This document shows, piece by piece, positions 33,844-41,776 of a stretch of DNA of 64,000 nucleotides. Each line of letters begins with the position of its first letter. Positions within the stretch are counted from its first letter, which is position 1. Position numbers and translations under genes: made by a program. Location: assembly GCA_031425275.1 (NCBI GenBank), contig JANPJA010000036.1, forward strand, positions 1 to 64,000, in the 5' to 3' direction. This DNA comes from JAIVGV01 sp031425275 (GTDB taxonomy: Bacteria > Acidobacteriota > Blastocatellia > Pyrinomonadales > Pyrinomonadaceae). The notes under the pieces are model-generated. The model was not told where the DNA came from, searched no databases, and was given only the letters and a program-made list of their open reading frames with translations.

Positions 33844-34452
33844 ATGGCTAAAACCCTATTCGGAGGGAGCGCAGTTTTGACGGGCGCGCTCCTGTTCGCC
33901 GCGTTGACCTTTAACGCCAGCCCGTCAGTCGCAGAACATCTCGCCGCAGACAAACAGCCCAATCAACCCCGGCAGACGACGAAAACGACCGGCACCAGCC
34001 TGCCCGGCGAAACCGCCTCAGTCGCGGCCGTCCCGGCCTCCCCCGCGTCGGGGGCCGAAGCGGCCAAACCGGCCGCGCCGGCGACCCCGGCCGCGCCAGC
34101 CGCCCCCACCACCCCAGCCACTAGAGCGGCCGAGGCCGTAGCCGCGCAGAAGTACACGGCGACCGCCTACGCTTTGCGCGGCCGCACGGCGAGCGGAGCC
34201 GGAGTCCGTCGCGGAATTATCGCGGCCGACCGGCGCGTGCTGCCGCTCGGCTCGCGCGTCCGGCTCGAAGCCGGGGCGTATAGCGGCGAGTACCTCGTCG
34301 CGGATCGCGGCGGGGCCATCCGCGGACGGATCATCGACATCTGGATGCCTTCGACGCACGAGGCCGTGCGCTTCGGCCGCCGCCCCGTCAAACTCACAGT
34401 CCTCAGCTACGGCGCGAAGCCCGCGAGCCGGGCCGCTAAAGCGCGACGCTAA
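33844..34452 (+). CDS. 3D-domain (RlpA-like double-psi barrel) exported protein
   Basis: A 202-residue protein with a signal peptide (about 1-30), a Pro/Ala-rich linker (45-100), and a C-terminal 3D domain (about 105-200) containing KYTATAYALRG, RRGIIAADRRVLPLGSRVRL and LVADRGGAIRGRIIDIWM, the three Asp motifs. This double-psi barrel occurs in peptidoglycan-associated proteins such as RpfB and MltA-like factors. It is solitary between an intrinsic terminator and a structured leader, and next to dapF, so a cell-wall role is likely. Confidence 0.85.
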   Translation: MAKTLFGGSAVLTGALLFAALTFNASPSVAEHLAADKQPNQPRQTTKTTGTSLPGETASVAAVPASPASGAEAAKPAAPATPAAPAAPTTPATRAAEAVAAQKYTATAYALRGRTASGAGVRRGIIAADRRVLPLGSRVRLEAGAYSGEYLVADRGGAIRGRIIDIWMPSTHEAVRFGRRPVKLTVLSYGAKPASRAAKARR

Positions 34453-34470
34453 CGAACGCGTGATTTGCCG

Positions 34471-34509
34471 AAAAAGGCCGCCGACTTTGAAAGTCGGCGG
34501 CCTTTTTTC
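34471..34509 (+). terminator. Intrinsic terminator of the 3D-domain gene
   Basis: GGCCGCCGACTTT pairs with AAGTCGGCGGCC across GA, preceded by AAAAA and followed by TTTTTT. A strong symmetric terminator 18 bases after the stop codon. Confidence 0.95.
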
Positions 34510-34689
34510 TTCGCCAACTCCTGCTTTTCCCGCCGCGAGCCTGACGTTTTTCTCGGCACTTGAGCTAAAATGCCCGGAAAGTTCCGCGCGCTTTAACGAG
34601 GGGGAATGGCCAAGTCCACGCCGGCCGCAAGAAGGCTCACCCGCCGGGATGAGCCCGTCGCCGCGCGGTCTGGCCTGCATAGTCAGCCG

Positions 34690-35757
34690 ATGAGTATCCA
34701 AACATTTGAGAGCGAGATTCCGCGGCCCGAGCCGCTGGTCGAAGTCTGGCGCGGCCCGGTAGTCGAGTCGCGTCACCGTGGGCACGTCGTCGCGGTTGAC
34801 GGCCGTGGCCGCGTGGTCGCGCGTCTCGGCGAGCCGGAGACGGTGACGTACCTGCGCTCTTCGGCCAAGCCGCATCAGGCCGTGCCGCTCGTCGCCTCGG
34901 GCGCGGCCGACCGCTTCCGGTTCACGCCGCCCGAACTCGCCGTCGCCTGCGGCTCACACAGCGGCGAGCCGCTCCACGAGGCGACGGTCGCCGGGATGCT
35001 CCGCAAGATCGGACTCGCGGAGTCAGCCCTCAAATGCGGGTCTCACGAACCGTTTAGCCGCGAGGCCGCGGGGCAACTGCGTTGTGAAAACTCACCGCCC
35101 CGCGTCCTCCAGAACAACTGTTCGGGCAAGCACGCCGGGATGCTCGCGCTCGCCCTCCACCTCGGCGCGCCGACCGACAATTACGATCACCCGGACAACC
35201 CCGTCCAAGAGGCCATCCTCCGCGCGGTCGCGGAGTTCTCCGGTATTGGGGCCGACCGGATTGACCGCGCCACCGACGGCTGCGGCGTGCCGGTCTTCGC
35301 CATGCCGGTGCGCGCGATGGCTCTGATGTACGCGCGACTCGTCGCCCCGCCCGACGAGTTCGACTCTGAGACGACCGGGGCCTGCGCGCGACTGGTCGCG
35401 GCCATGACGGGGTCGCCGGAGATGGTCGGCGGCACGCGCGAGCGGCTCGACACGGAGATGATGCGGGCCACGGGCGGGCGCGTCATCTCGAAGGTCGGGG
35501 CCGAAGGGGTCTATACGGTCGGCGTGTCGCCCTGCGAGCTTTGGCCGGACGGTCTCGGCCTCGCCCTCAAGATGGAGGACGGCGAGGATCGACGCGCGCG
35601 GCCCACGGTCGTCATCGAATCGCTGCGCCAACTCGGCGCGCTCACGGAAGAAGCACTCTCCGCGCTCGCCCCCTATGCCACCTTCCCCCTCCACAACCAT
35701 CGCGGCGACACGGTCGGACAAGTGCGGGCCAAGTTCGAACTGGAAAGAATTTTGTGA
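34690..35757 (+). CDS. Rhizobial-type L-asparaginase
   Basis: A 355-residue asparaginase of the Rhizobium etli AnsA type, unrelated to the E. coli enzyme. It hydrolyses asparagine to aspartate and ammonia. The sequence EVWRGPVVESRHRGHVVAVD, YLRSSAKPHQAVPLVASGAAD, LAVACGSHSGEP, QNNCSGKHAGMLALALHLG (with the Ser-x-x-Lys-His catalytic pair) and ISKVGAEGVYTVGVSP is diagnostic. Cysteine and lysine residues near CSGKHAG are the metal/active-site elements. The start is placed at ATG 34690, where the family pattern begins; an ATG at 34606 would add 28 low-similarity residues. Confidence 0.9.
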   Translation: MSIQTFESEIPRPEPLVEVWRGPVVESRHRGHVVAVDGRGRVVARLGEPETVTYLRSSAKPHQAVPLVASGAADRFRFTPPELAVACGSHSGEPLHEATVAGMLRKIGLAESALKCGSHEPFSREAAGQLRCENSPPRVLQNNCSGKHAGMLALALHLGAPTDNYDHPDNPVQEAILRAVAEFSGIGADRIDRATDGCGVPVFAMPVRAMALMYARLVAPPDEFDSETTGACARLVAAMTGSPEMVGGTRERLDTEMMRATGGRVISKVGAEGVYTVGVSPCELWPDGLGLALKMEDGEDRRARPTVVIESLRQLGALTEEALSALAPYATFPLHNHRGDTVGQVRAKFELERIL

Positions 35758-35971
35758 GCAGTGCGGGTGAGTAGCCTGTAAGCCTTGTACGAATAAGCCT
35801 TCATACGAATTATATTAATTCACCCGTACACTACTTGAGTACGAAAAACGTGCGATTTGGTAGGATCGAGATAGCACAAGCCTCGTCAACTCCGCGGTTC
35901 AAATTGGGGGGAGGCGCGATTTTACTGAACGAAAAATATTGTTCGGCAAAGCCTTCCCGTCTCGCGCTTTA
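35758..35971. other. AT-rich intergenic stretch
   Basis: About 210 bases with AT-rich words (ACGAATTATATTAATTCACC). It holds no gene I can support and precedes a sigma-54-type promoter. Confidence 0.5.
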
Positions 35972-35987
35972 TGGCATGGCCGTTGCA
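35972..35987 (+). promoter_or_regulatory. Sigma-54-type promoter
   Basis: TGGCATGGCCGTTGCA matches the -24/-12 consensus TGGCACG-N4-TTGCW with one substitution. The GG and GC pairs are separated by exactly ten bases. The predicted start of transcription is near 35998 on the + strand. Confidence 0.7.
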
Positions 35988-35997
35988 AAAGTTAGAA

Positions 35998-36316
35998 TCA
36001 GATAAAATTGATAAAACGGTAGATAGTGATATCGGGTCAGGCTCGGAGACGGCAGTGAGTAAAGGCTTTGGGGGAGGTCTTTTCTCACTCTTCGGCGGAC
36101 GGCGGCTCTTTCGGGGGAACGGGGCTGTCGCCGGCCAGCGGTCGAAGAGCAAACAATTGCTGGGTTGCTGATTGTTTCTGTGGTGCTTTGGGGGAACGCC
36201 ACGGGTAGGTCAGCAACCCGCAATAGTCTTAACCTGACACGGTGGGTGTTAGAAAACGAAGAGGGGCGGCGAGTTTGTTGGGGGACGACTCGCCGCCTCT
36301 CTTCGTTTTTTTTTGT
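35998..36316 (+). ncRNA. Candidate sigma-54-dependent structured RNA
   Basis: Between the sigma-54-type promoter and an intrinsic terminator lie about 310 bases. At 36157-36223 they form a long two-part hairpin: TTGC and GGGTTGCTGA pair with TCAGCAACCC and GCAA (one bulge), and inside that CTGTGGTG pairs fully with CGCCACGG around CTTTGGGGGAA. A short reading frame from a GTG at 36055 (39 residues, MSKGFGGGLFSLFGGRRLFR) lies just upstream but has only a weak ribosome binding site. The RNA may be a small regulator or a leader with a small peptide. No known family was recognised. Confidence 0.5.
36253..36316 (+). terminator. Intrinsic terminator of the sigma-54 transcript
   Basis: AACGAAGAGGGGCGGCGAGT (36255-36274) pairs with ACTCGCCGCCTCTCTTCGTT (36288-36307), one mismatch allowing G-U, followed by nine T. 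In the opposite direction it could also end the membrane-protein gene that runs 37181 to 36375. Confidence 0.92.
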
Positions 36317-36374
36317 GCCCGACGCTTTGAGGCCCGCTGTCTCCGGCCCTCACTCTTAAACTCACCGCATGAAG

Positions 36375-37181
36375 TTATTTCCCGGCCCGCCCTAATAAGT
36401 CGGATGTGTGGTCGTCGAGGTTCAGTCGCATCATGCCCCCGGCATCCGAATAACTCTCGGTGAGCGCGGACTGGGCGCGGCGGCGGCGGAAGATGACTGC
36501 GCCGAGGAGTCCGCCGATGCCGAGGCAGGCGACGATGGCCAGCCCCGCCGCCTTAACGGTGTTGACGATGACGCTGGCCGACATGTCGATCCAGCGGCGG
36601 TTATGTTTCTCGAAGCGATACGGGTCTTCGCCCAGCCAGCGCACCGTTTTCTCATACCTCACCTGACCGGCCAAACGCTCTGCCGCCTCTACGTCCACCG
36701 CCCCAAAGACAAACACCGAATAATTACCGACGCGCCGATAGACCGACGGGACGAGCGTGCCCGCGCCGCGCAACTCTTCGATGCGGCGCTTAATGGAGGC
36801 GTCGGCGTCGGACGCGATCTGCGGCGTCAGGAATTCGACGATGACGAGTCGGCCCGCCGCTCCGTAGTCGGCCGTGGCGGCTTCCGTTCCGCCGTCGAAC
36901 GGGACGACTTCGAGCACGGGTTGGCCGGGAACCGCCCCTTGCAGCGCGGGCAAATCCAACGCATACACGGCGCGGCCCTGTGCCGTCTCCCACTCCGGGA
37001 GGTGGCGGACGAGGATCGGAGGGCCTTCGTCCGAGGCCGCGGCGACACTCCCGGAGCGTGCGGCACCGGCGTCCGCCGGCCGGGCGGAGGGAACTACTTC
37101 TTGCGCGCCCGCGTCGAAAGCTAAAACCAGCAGCAGCAGCGCGGCTGGCGCGAGGTGTCGTGTGGAGAATAGAACGCGCAT
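36375..37181 (-). CDS. Exported protein with C-terminal membrane anchor
   Basis: A 268-residue protein of unknown family. It has a signal peptide (about 1-25), an extracytoplasmic part with VRHLPEWETAQGRAVYALDLPALQ and NYSVFVFGAVDVEAAERLAGQVRYEKTVRWLG, then a single membrane span (about 217-240; AAGLAIVACLGIGGLLGAVIF) with a positively charged stop (RRRRAQ) and a short cytoplasmic tail. AAGGA lies 6 bases before the ATG at 37181. An N-terminal extension of 11 residues is possible but less likely. The topology resembles small sensors or secretion accessory proteins. Confidence 0.75.
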   Translation of the reverse strand: MRVLFSTRHLAPAALLLLVLAFDAGAQEVVPSARPADAGAARSGSVAAASDEGPPILVRHLPEWETAQGRAVYALDLPALQGAVPGQPVLEVVPFDGGTEAATADYGAAGRLVIVEFLTPQIASDADASIKRRIEELRGAGTLVPSVYRRVGNYSVFVFGAVDVEAAERLAGQVRYEKTVRWLGEDPYRFEKHNRRWIDMSASVIVNTVKAAGLAIVACLGIGGLLGAVIFRRRRAQSALTESYSDAGGMMRLNLDDHTSDLLGRAGK

Positions 37182-37326
37182 AATAATCCTTCGCGCCGGG
37201 CGACGAGAATACAAGCGGCGACGGGAAATTAAGATGTCCGCCGGGGTCGGGTCGTTGTGCGAGTTAATAGTAACCGCGCGGGCCGGTTTAGTTCCAGCGG
37301 CGCTCGTCTAAATGATGGACGATGAG

Positions 37327-37396
37327 GGCGGAACGATGAAGGCGTGATCACTCGACTTGAATGATCACGCCTTCACAGTTCCGCCTTCATCGTTCC
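37327..37396. repeat. Inverted repeat, GAAGGCGTGATCA type, at 3' end of the PH-domain gene
   Basis: GGCGGAACGATGAAGGCGTG (left, continuing ATCA) pairs with TGATCACGCCTTC and GTTCCGCC with two mismatches, and a second copy of the right half (GCCTTCATCGTTCC) follows. The core word AAGG(C/A)GTGATCACT also forms the element at 52713-52806. The AACGATG heptad links it to the array at 33504. Confidence 0.85.
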
Positions 37397-37407
37397 GGCT
37401 TGTCGTT

Positions 37408-38250
37408 TCAGTTCCAGCGGCGTAGTTCGCGCAGGAGCAGGTCGGCGTGGCGTCGGGGTTCGGGGATGTTGCGCATGAAGGTGGAGCCGCCGACCTCGTT
37501 GGCGTTGTCGATGATGAGGTCGCCGAAGCGCATGAGCCGCTGCGGGATGGTGGTCGCGACGGTCACGTCCTGAATGTTACGGAGCGGGATGTTGCGCGTC
37601 CGGCGCGAGATGAAACCCTGATCGATCTCGACCTTCGAGTCGGTGAGCGTGTAGCGGACGCTGTTGCGGCGGAGGTGGTAGAAGGCCGGGATGAGCAGGA
37701 GCGGGAGCGAGACGAGAACCGAGTAGAGCGCCGGGAGCCAATTCATGATGGCGAGCAGGACGGTGAGGCCGACCGCGCCGAGGGCGGCGACGGCGTAGCC
37801 GAGGCCGACGAAAAGCAGCGTCGGGCGGATGGTGAAGATGACGCGCTCGGCGTCGTGTCCCGGCGTCGGGCGCGGCTCGACCGCGGGGTGGGGTGGGCGC
37901 GCGGGCGCGGGGCGCGGCTCGACCGCCGGGCGGGGGTCGCGGCGGGCCTCCTGCAACGCCGGCGGCGAGTTTTGATCCCGCAACTGTTCGACGCGCGCAG
38001 GCGCGCCGCTCCGCCCGTCGAAGGGCGAGCGCGAGGCGACGCGCGTGGCCTCCGTGTCGTGCCCGGCGAGGCGCGTCACGTCAGGGTCGGCCGGGTCGCG
38101 CGCGGCGAGGCGCGTCGCTTCCGTGTCGGCGGGGCCGCCCGCCGCTTCGCCGCCGCGCATCAATTCGGGGCCGGTCGCCGCGCCGCAGTGGTTACAGAAG
38201 CGCACGCCCAGCGGGATGTCGCCGCCGCAGGTTGAACAATACATCTTCAA
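37408..38250 (-). CDS. Zinc-ribbon and bacterial PH-domain membrane protein
   Basis: A 280-residue protein. Residues 5-22 hold a zinc ribbon (CSTC ... CNHC). Residues 42-73 contain three similar motifs, DTEATRLA, DPDVTRLA and DTEATRVA. Residues about 140-180 have two membrane spans (IRPTLLFVGLGYAVAALGAV ... WLPALYSVLVSLPLLLI), and about 190-270 are a bPH2-type domain (RYTLTDSKVEIDQGFISRRTRNIPLRNIQDVTV). The TTG at 38250 has GAGGAGG 6 bases upstream; an ATG two codons later is an alternative. Kinase or FHA-domain interaction through the TR-A motifs is speculative. Confidence 0.82.
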   Translation of the reverse strand: MKMYCSTCGGDIPLGVRFCNHCGAATGPELMRGGEAAGGPADTEATRLAARDPADPDVTRLAGHDTEATRVASRSPFDGRSGAPARVEQLRDQNSPPALQEARRDPRPAVEPRPAPARPPHPAVEPRPTPGHDAERVIFTIRPTLLFVGLGYAVAALGAVGLTVLLAIMNWLPALYSVLVSLPLLLIPAFYHLRRNSVRYTLTDSKVEIDQGFISRRTRNIPLRNIQDVTVATTIPQRLMRFGDLIIDNANEVGGSTFMRNIPEPRRHADLLLRELRRWN

Positions 38251-38305
38251 CAGAAGCCTCCTCGATCTTTCACGCCGCCGCCGCCACGTGCCGACTTCTC
38301 CGCGC

Positions 38306-39799
38306 TCAATCGTCGCCGCCGCCGCCGGCCGCGCCCACGCAGTCTAACAATTCCTGCGGGTCGTAGGGGAGCGGGACGAAGCCGCCCGCGCCTAGCCCGG
38401 ACGCGCCCGCGCGCAACACTTCGCCGTCGCGCTCGGCGGGGACGAGCAGGACGACGGGCAGCGGCGGCCGCCCGCCGTGACGCTCGCCGAGGAGGCGCAG
38501 GACTCCGAGGCCGTCAACACCCGCGAGCGCAAAGTCTAGTACGAGCAGATCGGCGCGTTCGATGCGTAGAAGATCGAGAGTCTGTTTGCCGTCGAAGGCC
38601 GCGCGCACTTCGTAACCGGCCGAGCGCAGGAGCAAATTGACCTGCGCCATGCGGGCCGCGTCGGAGACGGCGAGCAGGAGGCGGCGGGGCAAGGGCGTGC
38701 CATCCGCGCGCCGCGCACGCACGCGCGCGGCGGCTTCGGCGGCCGCGCCGGCGAGCACCCCGCCCCCGGTAGCCGCGCCGTCGAATGAGGGCAGCACCGT
38801 CGCCCCGAATTCGTCCCCGCGCTTCGACTCGCGCAGCGCGCGCCGCTGCGCGAAGGCCGCCGGCAGCCCGCGCTTCGACGCCGCGCGCGACTGCTGCTGC
38901 TGCTGCTGCGGATCGGCCGCGTGTGACTGACCCCCGACGCGCCACTCCGAGGACGAACGCGCGCCAGACCCGTTCAGCGGCAGGAAGTCTTGAGCCGGTT
39001 GCGCCTGTTCCGCGACGGCCTGCGCTTCGGCTTCGCCCGCGCGCAAGCTGTGTCCGTCGTTGACTTCAAACCCGCCGGGCGATTGGAGCGCGGCGGATTC
39101 GGGGGCGGCCGAATCGTGCGTGAAAGGATCATGCGTGTTGTCGTCGCCCGTTGCGCGCGACAGCGCGGCGTCGAGCGCGGCTTCGGCGCACAAGACCAGA
39201 GCTTCGACATCCGCGCCGTCGCCGGGGAACGAGGCGAGGCCGACGGCCAGTGGCGCGCTCGCGGGCGCGGCGTGGAACTCAGCGAGCAGGCGCGCGAGAT
39301 CGTCCGCGGCCCGGCGCGCTCGGCCGGCGGGCAGGAGGGCGGCGAGCAGCGTCGGGCCGTAGAAGGCGACTCCGTCCACCCGGCGCAAATTCAGCGCGAG
39401 AAAATTGTGAGCCTCCGCGAGCGCGCCGGCCTCGCGTCGCGCTTCGAGCGAGTCGGCCGGGCGGCAACATTCGTCGCCGCCGCCCGATTCGTCGTCGCCG
39501 GCGCGGCGCGGCGCGAGGAGCGCGAGCGTGAAAGGCGAGCCGGTGGAGACTTGCGCACGCGCGTCTTCGAGGAGCCGGAGGAAGTCGTCGATCTCCGCGC
39601 GGCGCGCGGGCGTCGCGGGCGTGGAGTCGTGGCCTATGTGATCGGGGTGCAACACTGGTTGACGTGTGACGCCGACGGCGTGGGCGACACTTGCGACGAG
39701 GTGGACGAAGGCGCGCGGCCCGCCCCGGCGGGCGATAGTTACGCGCCCGCGCGCATGATACCTAAAGTTGGGCGCGGCGGAAACGCGGCGCGGGCGCAC
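38306..39799 (-). CDS. Degenerate GGDEF and degenerate receiver-domain protein
   Basis: Up to 497 residues, with the real start uncertain because no ribosome binding site marks it. The middle (about residues 70-245) resembles a GGDEF domain (FLRLLEDARAQ, then VAFYGPTLLAALLP where the GGDEF motif should be, and VGLASFPGDGADVEALVLCAEAAL). A Gln/Ala/Ser-rich linker follows. The last 120 residues are receiver-like (LLLAVSDAARMAQ ... LLVLDFALAGVDGL), but one acidic-pocket residue is missing and the conserved Lys is Leu (FVPLPYDP). It probably acts by protein interaction, not by making c-di-GMP or by full phosphorelay. Confidence 0.6.
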   Translation of the reverse strand: MRPRRVSAAPNFRYHARGRVTIARRGGPRAFVHLVASVAHAVGVTRQPVLHPDHIGHDSTPATPARRAEIDDFLRLLEDARAQVSTGSPFTLALLAPRRAGDDESGGGDECCRPADSLEARREAGALAEAHNFLALNLRRVDGVAFYGPTLLAALLPAGRARRAADDLARLLAEFHAAPASAPLAVGLASFPGDGADVEALVLCAEAALDAALSRATGDDNTHDPFTHDSAAPESAALQSPGGFEVNDGHSLRAGEAEAQAVAEQAQPAQDFLPLNGSGARSSSEWRVGGQSHAADPQQQQQQSRAASKRGLPAAFAQRRALRESKRGDEFGATVLPSFDGAATGGGVLAGAAAEAAARVRARRADGTPLPRRLLLAVSDAARMAQVNLLLRSAGYEVRAAFDGKQTLDLLRIERADLLVLDFALAGVDGLGVLRLLGERHGGRPPLPVVLLVPAERDGEVLRAGASGLGAGGFVPLPYDPQELLDCVGAAGGGGDD

Positions 39800-39899
39800 T
39801 CGGCGGCTCGCGGAAAAAAGTGACGGGGCGGTTCGGAAGTAATCCGAGGCCGCCCCGTCTGGTTAGTCGAACAGAATCGCGCGACGCTGACCCTCGGCC

Positions 39900-40775
39900 T
39901 CACTGGCTGACGAGCATCAGCTTGCCGTCGGGGAGACGCACGGAGTAGGCGTTGCGCTGGTAGATCGCGGCGGGGTCGGGCACTTGGTTGACGACCGCGG
40001 CCTGCGCCAGCGTGAAGGCGGGCGCGCGCCGGGCGGCCTCCGGATCGCGCATCAGTGCGTAACGCTCGGTGATGCGGCGGACGTATTCCTGCGTCTCGCG
40101 GTAGGGCGGGACGCGGCGGCCGTACTTGTCAACCGCGCCTTCGCCCGCGTTGTAGCCGGCGAGCGCGAGACGCACGTCGCCGTCGAAGCGACGGAGTAGC
40201 CAGCTCATGTAGCGCGCGCCGGCGTCGATGTTCTGGGCCGGGTCGAAGATGTCGCGGACGCCGAAGCGCGCGGCCGTCCCCGGCATGAGCTGCATCAACC
40301 CGCGCGCGCCCTTGTGTGAGAGGGCGCGCTTTTTGAACGCCGACTCGCGGTGCATGATCGCGTAGATGAGGATGGGATCGACGCCGTGGCGCGTGCCGGA
40401 GGCGGCGATGAACGAATCTACTTTCGCGTCGCCCGTCGTGTAGCCGTCGAGCGCGCCGGCGGCGGAGGGGGTCATGGCGAGCGCGTATTCCTTCGTCAAC
40501 ACCGTCGGGTCGGCGCTCACGTCCGCCGTCTTGAGCGCGGCGGGGCGCGAGCGCGCGAGTTCGGCGCGGTGCATGGCCGTCATGCGCGAGCGACGCGCCG
40601 GCGGGGGCGCGGGCAGCGGCGCGGGCGGCGACGGCTCGGGGAGACGGACGCCGCTCGACGTGTCGAAGTTGTCGAAGGTTTGGCGCGACTGCCCCTGCGC
40701 GCGCGTCGGGGGACACGGCAGCAGGAGGAGGAACAGCAGCAGCGCGGGCGCGGCGAGAGGGAGGAACTTTTTCAT
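39900..40775 (-). CDS. SLT-type lytic transglycosylase
   Basis: A 291-residue periplasmic enzyme that cleaves peptidoglycan glycan strands. A signal peptide (about 1-26) is followed by a disordered Pro-rich part and the SLT catalytic domain (about 140-260). Visible motifs are IYAIMHRESAFKKRALSHKGARGLMQLMP (catalytic Glu in HRESAF) and LALAGYNAGEGAVDKY. Start at ATG 40775 gives the signal peptide. A longer open frame extends upstream without family support. No membrane anchor or lipobox was seen. Confidence 0.9.
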   Translation of the reverse strand: MKKFLPLAAPALLLFLLLLPCPPTRAQGQSRQTFDNFDTSSGVRLPEPSPPAPLPAPPPARRSRMTAMHRAELARSRPAALKTADVSADPTVLTKEYALAMTPSAAGALDGYTTGDAKVDSFIAASGTRHGVDPILIYAIMHRESAFKKRALSHKGARGLMQLMPGTAARFGVRDIFDPAQNIDAGARYMSWLLRRFDGDVRLALAGYNAGEGAVDKYGRRVPPYRETQEYVRRITERYALMRDPEAARRAPAFTLAQAAVVNQVPDPAAIYQRNAYSVRLPDGKLMLVSQ

Positions 40776-41227
40776 AACTGCACTTGTAAGGGTTGCGGGG
40801 GAGTCCTTAAACGGGACAGGCCCGGCGCGCGTCGCGCGCGTTCGGCCGGCCACGAGGCTCTCGACGAATACTCTTGTGGGTGAGATTTGGGTCGGAAACT
40901 TTTCACCGGCGACAGGGCCGAGAACGTCTCCGTTGAGTGGGGCGCGCCCGCTCGGAAGCGGGCACAGATTTAGACTATCACACGGCCCGAAACGGCGGCA
41001 ACACCTTTATTCCGCGGGCCGCGTCCACGACCGGAAGCACCCGCCTGTCAGGAATTTGCGGGCCGGGCCGGTTAACCGCGCGGGGCGCTCCTCCGCACGC
41101 CCCGGACGGCCGCGCGCAACCTCTTGACAGCGCGTGTATGATGTCTGGGCTTTGAACAGCGGGCGGCCTACCTCAACCAGCCGCCTCCCTTTCACTCACG
41201 CACACTCTCACAAGAAGGAGAATCCTC
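40776..41227. other. Intergenic region without a recognisable gene
   Basis: 452 bases between divergent genes. It is GC-rich and holds no open frame, RNA motif or repeat I can support. The promoters for both flanking genes must lie here, but I could not place a convincing -35/-10 pair. Confidence 0.4.
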
Positions 41228-41632
41228 ATGCGAAAGCTAATCGCACCCCTGTTCGCGCTGCTGCTCCTCGCCACGAACGCCGCCGCCGCCGCGCAGAACA
41301 CCAACTCTCCCAAGACCACTCAGGCCGCCAAGTCGAACGCGAACGCCGGCACGAAACGCGGCCCCGTCTTCCGCGCCACGAAGGAGCAGATCAAGCAGGC
41401 GCAGACTTTACTCAAACAGCGGGGCCACTTCGCGGGCGAAGCCACGGGCAAGCTCGACGACGACACGCGCGCCGGCCTGCGCAAGTTTCAGGAGGCCGCA
41501 AGCATGAAGGTGACGGGCACGCTCAACGCCGCCACGCTCGACAAGATGAACATCGCGCTGACCGACCGGCAGCGAGAGATCATGCGGGGGCAGGAGGAGG
41601 CGGCCAAGCCCGCCAACGCCAACTCGCGCTGA
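41228..41632 (+). CDS. Exported peptidoglycan-binding protein
   Basis: A 134-residue exported protein. A signal peptide (1-22) precedes a short linker and one PG_binding_1 domain (about 48-110; EQIKQAQTLLKQRGHFAGEATGKLDDDTRAGLRKFQ ... VTGTLNAATLDKMNI). The domain binds cell-wall peptides, often to bring an enzyme to the wall, but no catalytic partner is fused. AAGGAG lies 8 bases before the ATG. Confidence 0.9.
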   Translation: MRKLIAPLFALLLLATNAAAAAQNTNSPKTTQAAKSNANAGTKRGPVFRATKEQIKQAQTLLKQRGHFAGEATGKLDDDTRAGLRKFQEAASMKVTGTLNAATLDKMNIALTDRQREIMRGQEEAAKPANANSR

Positions 41633-41643
41633 CGGCGTACCCC

Positions 41644-41701
41644 TTGCGTCTTTGTGCCTCCAGCGTGAAATCATCCTCACGCTGGAGGCGCAAAGACGCA
41701 A
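41644..41701 (+). terminator. Perfect-stem hairpin after the peptidoglycan-binding gene
   Basis: A 25-base arm TTGCGTCTTTGTGCCTCCAG(CGTGA) pairs with its complement ending GGCGCAAAGACGCAA (one mismatch), 12 bases past the stop. The arm word resembles the CGCAGAGACGCAGAG family. No T-run follows directly, so it may protect or process the 3' end. Confidence 0.75.
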
Positions 41702-41776
41702 AGAAAGAGAGAGCGGCAGCCCGGAGATAAAAGTCTCCAAGCTGCCGCTCTCGGTTCATCTCGGCGCGTGCCTTTG

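Noticed and set aside
41120..41140. TTGACA with nearby TATGAT as a promoter
   Set aside because: The two hexamers are only 7 bases apart, not 16-18, so they do not form one promoter.
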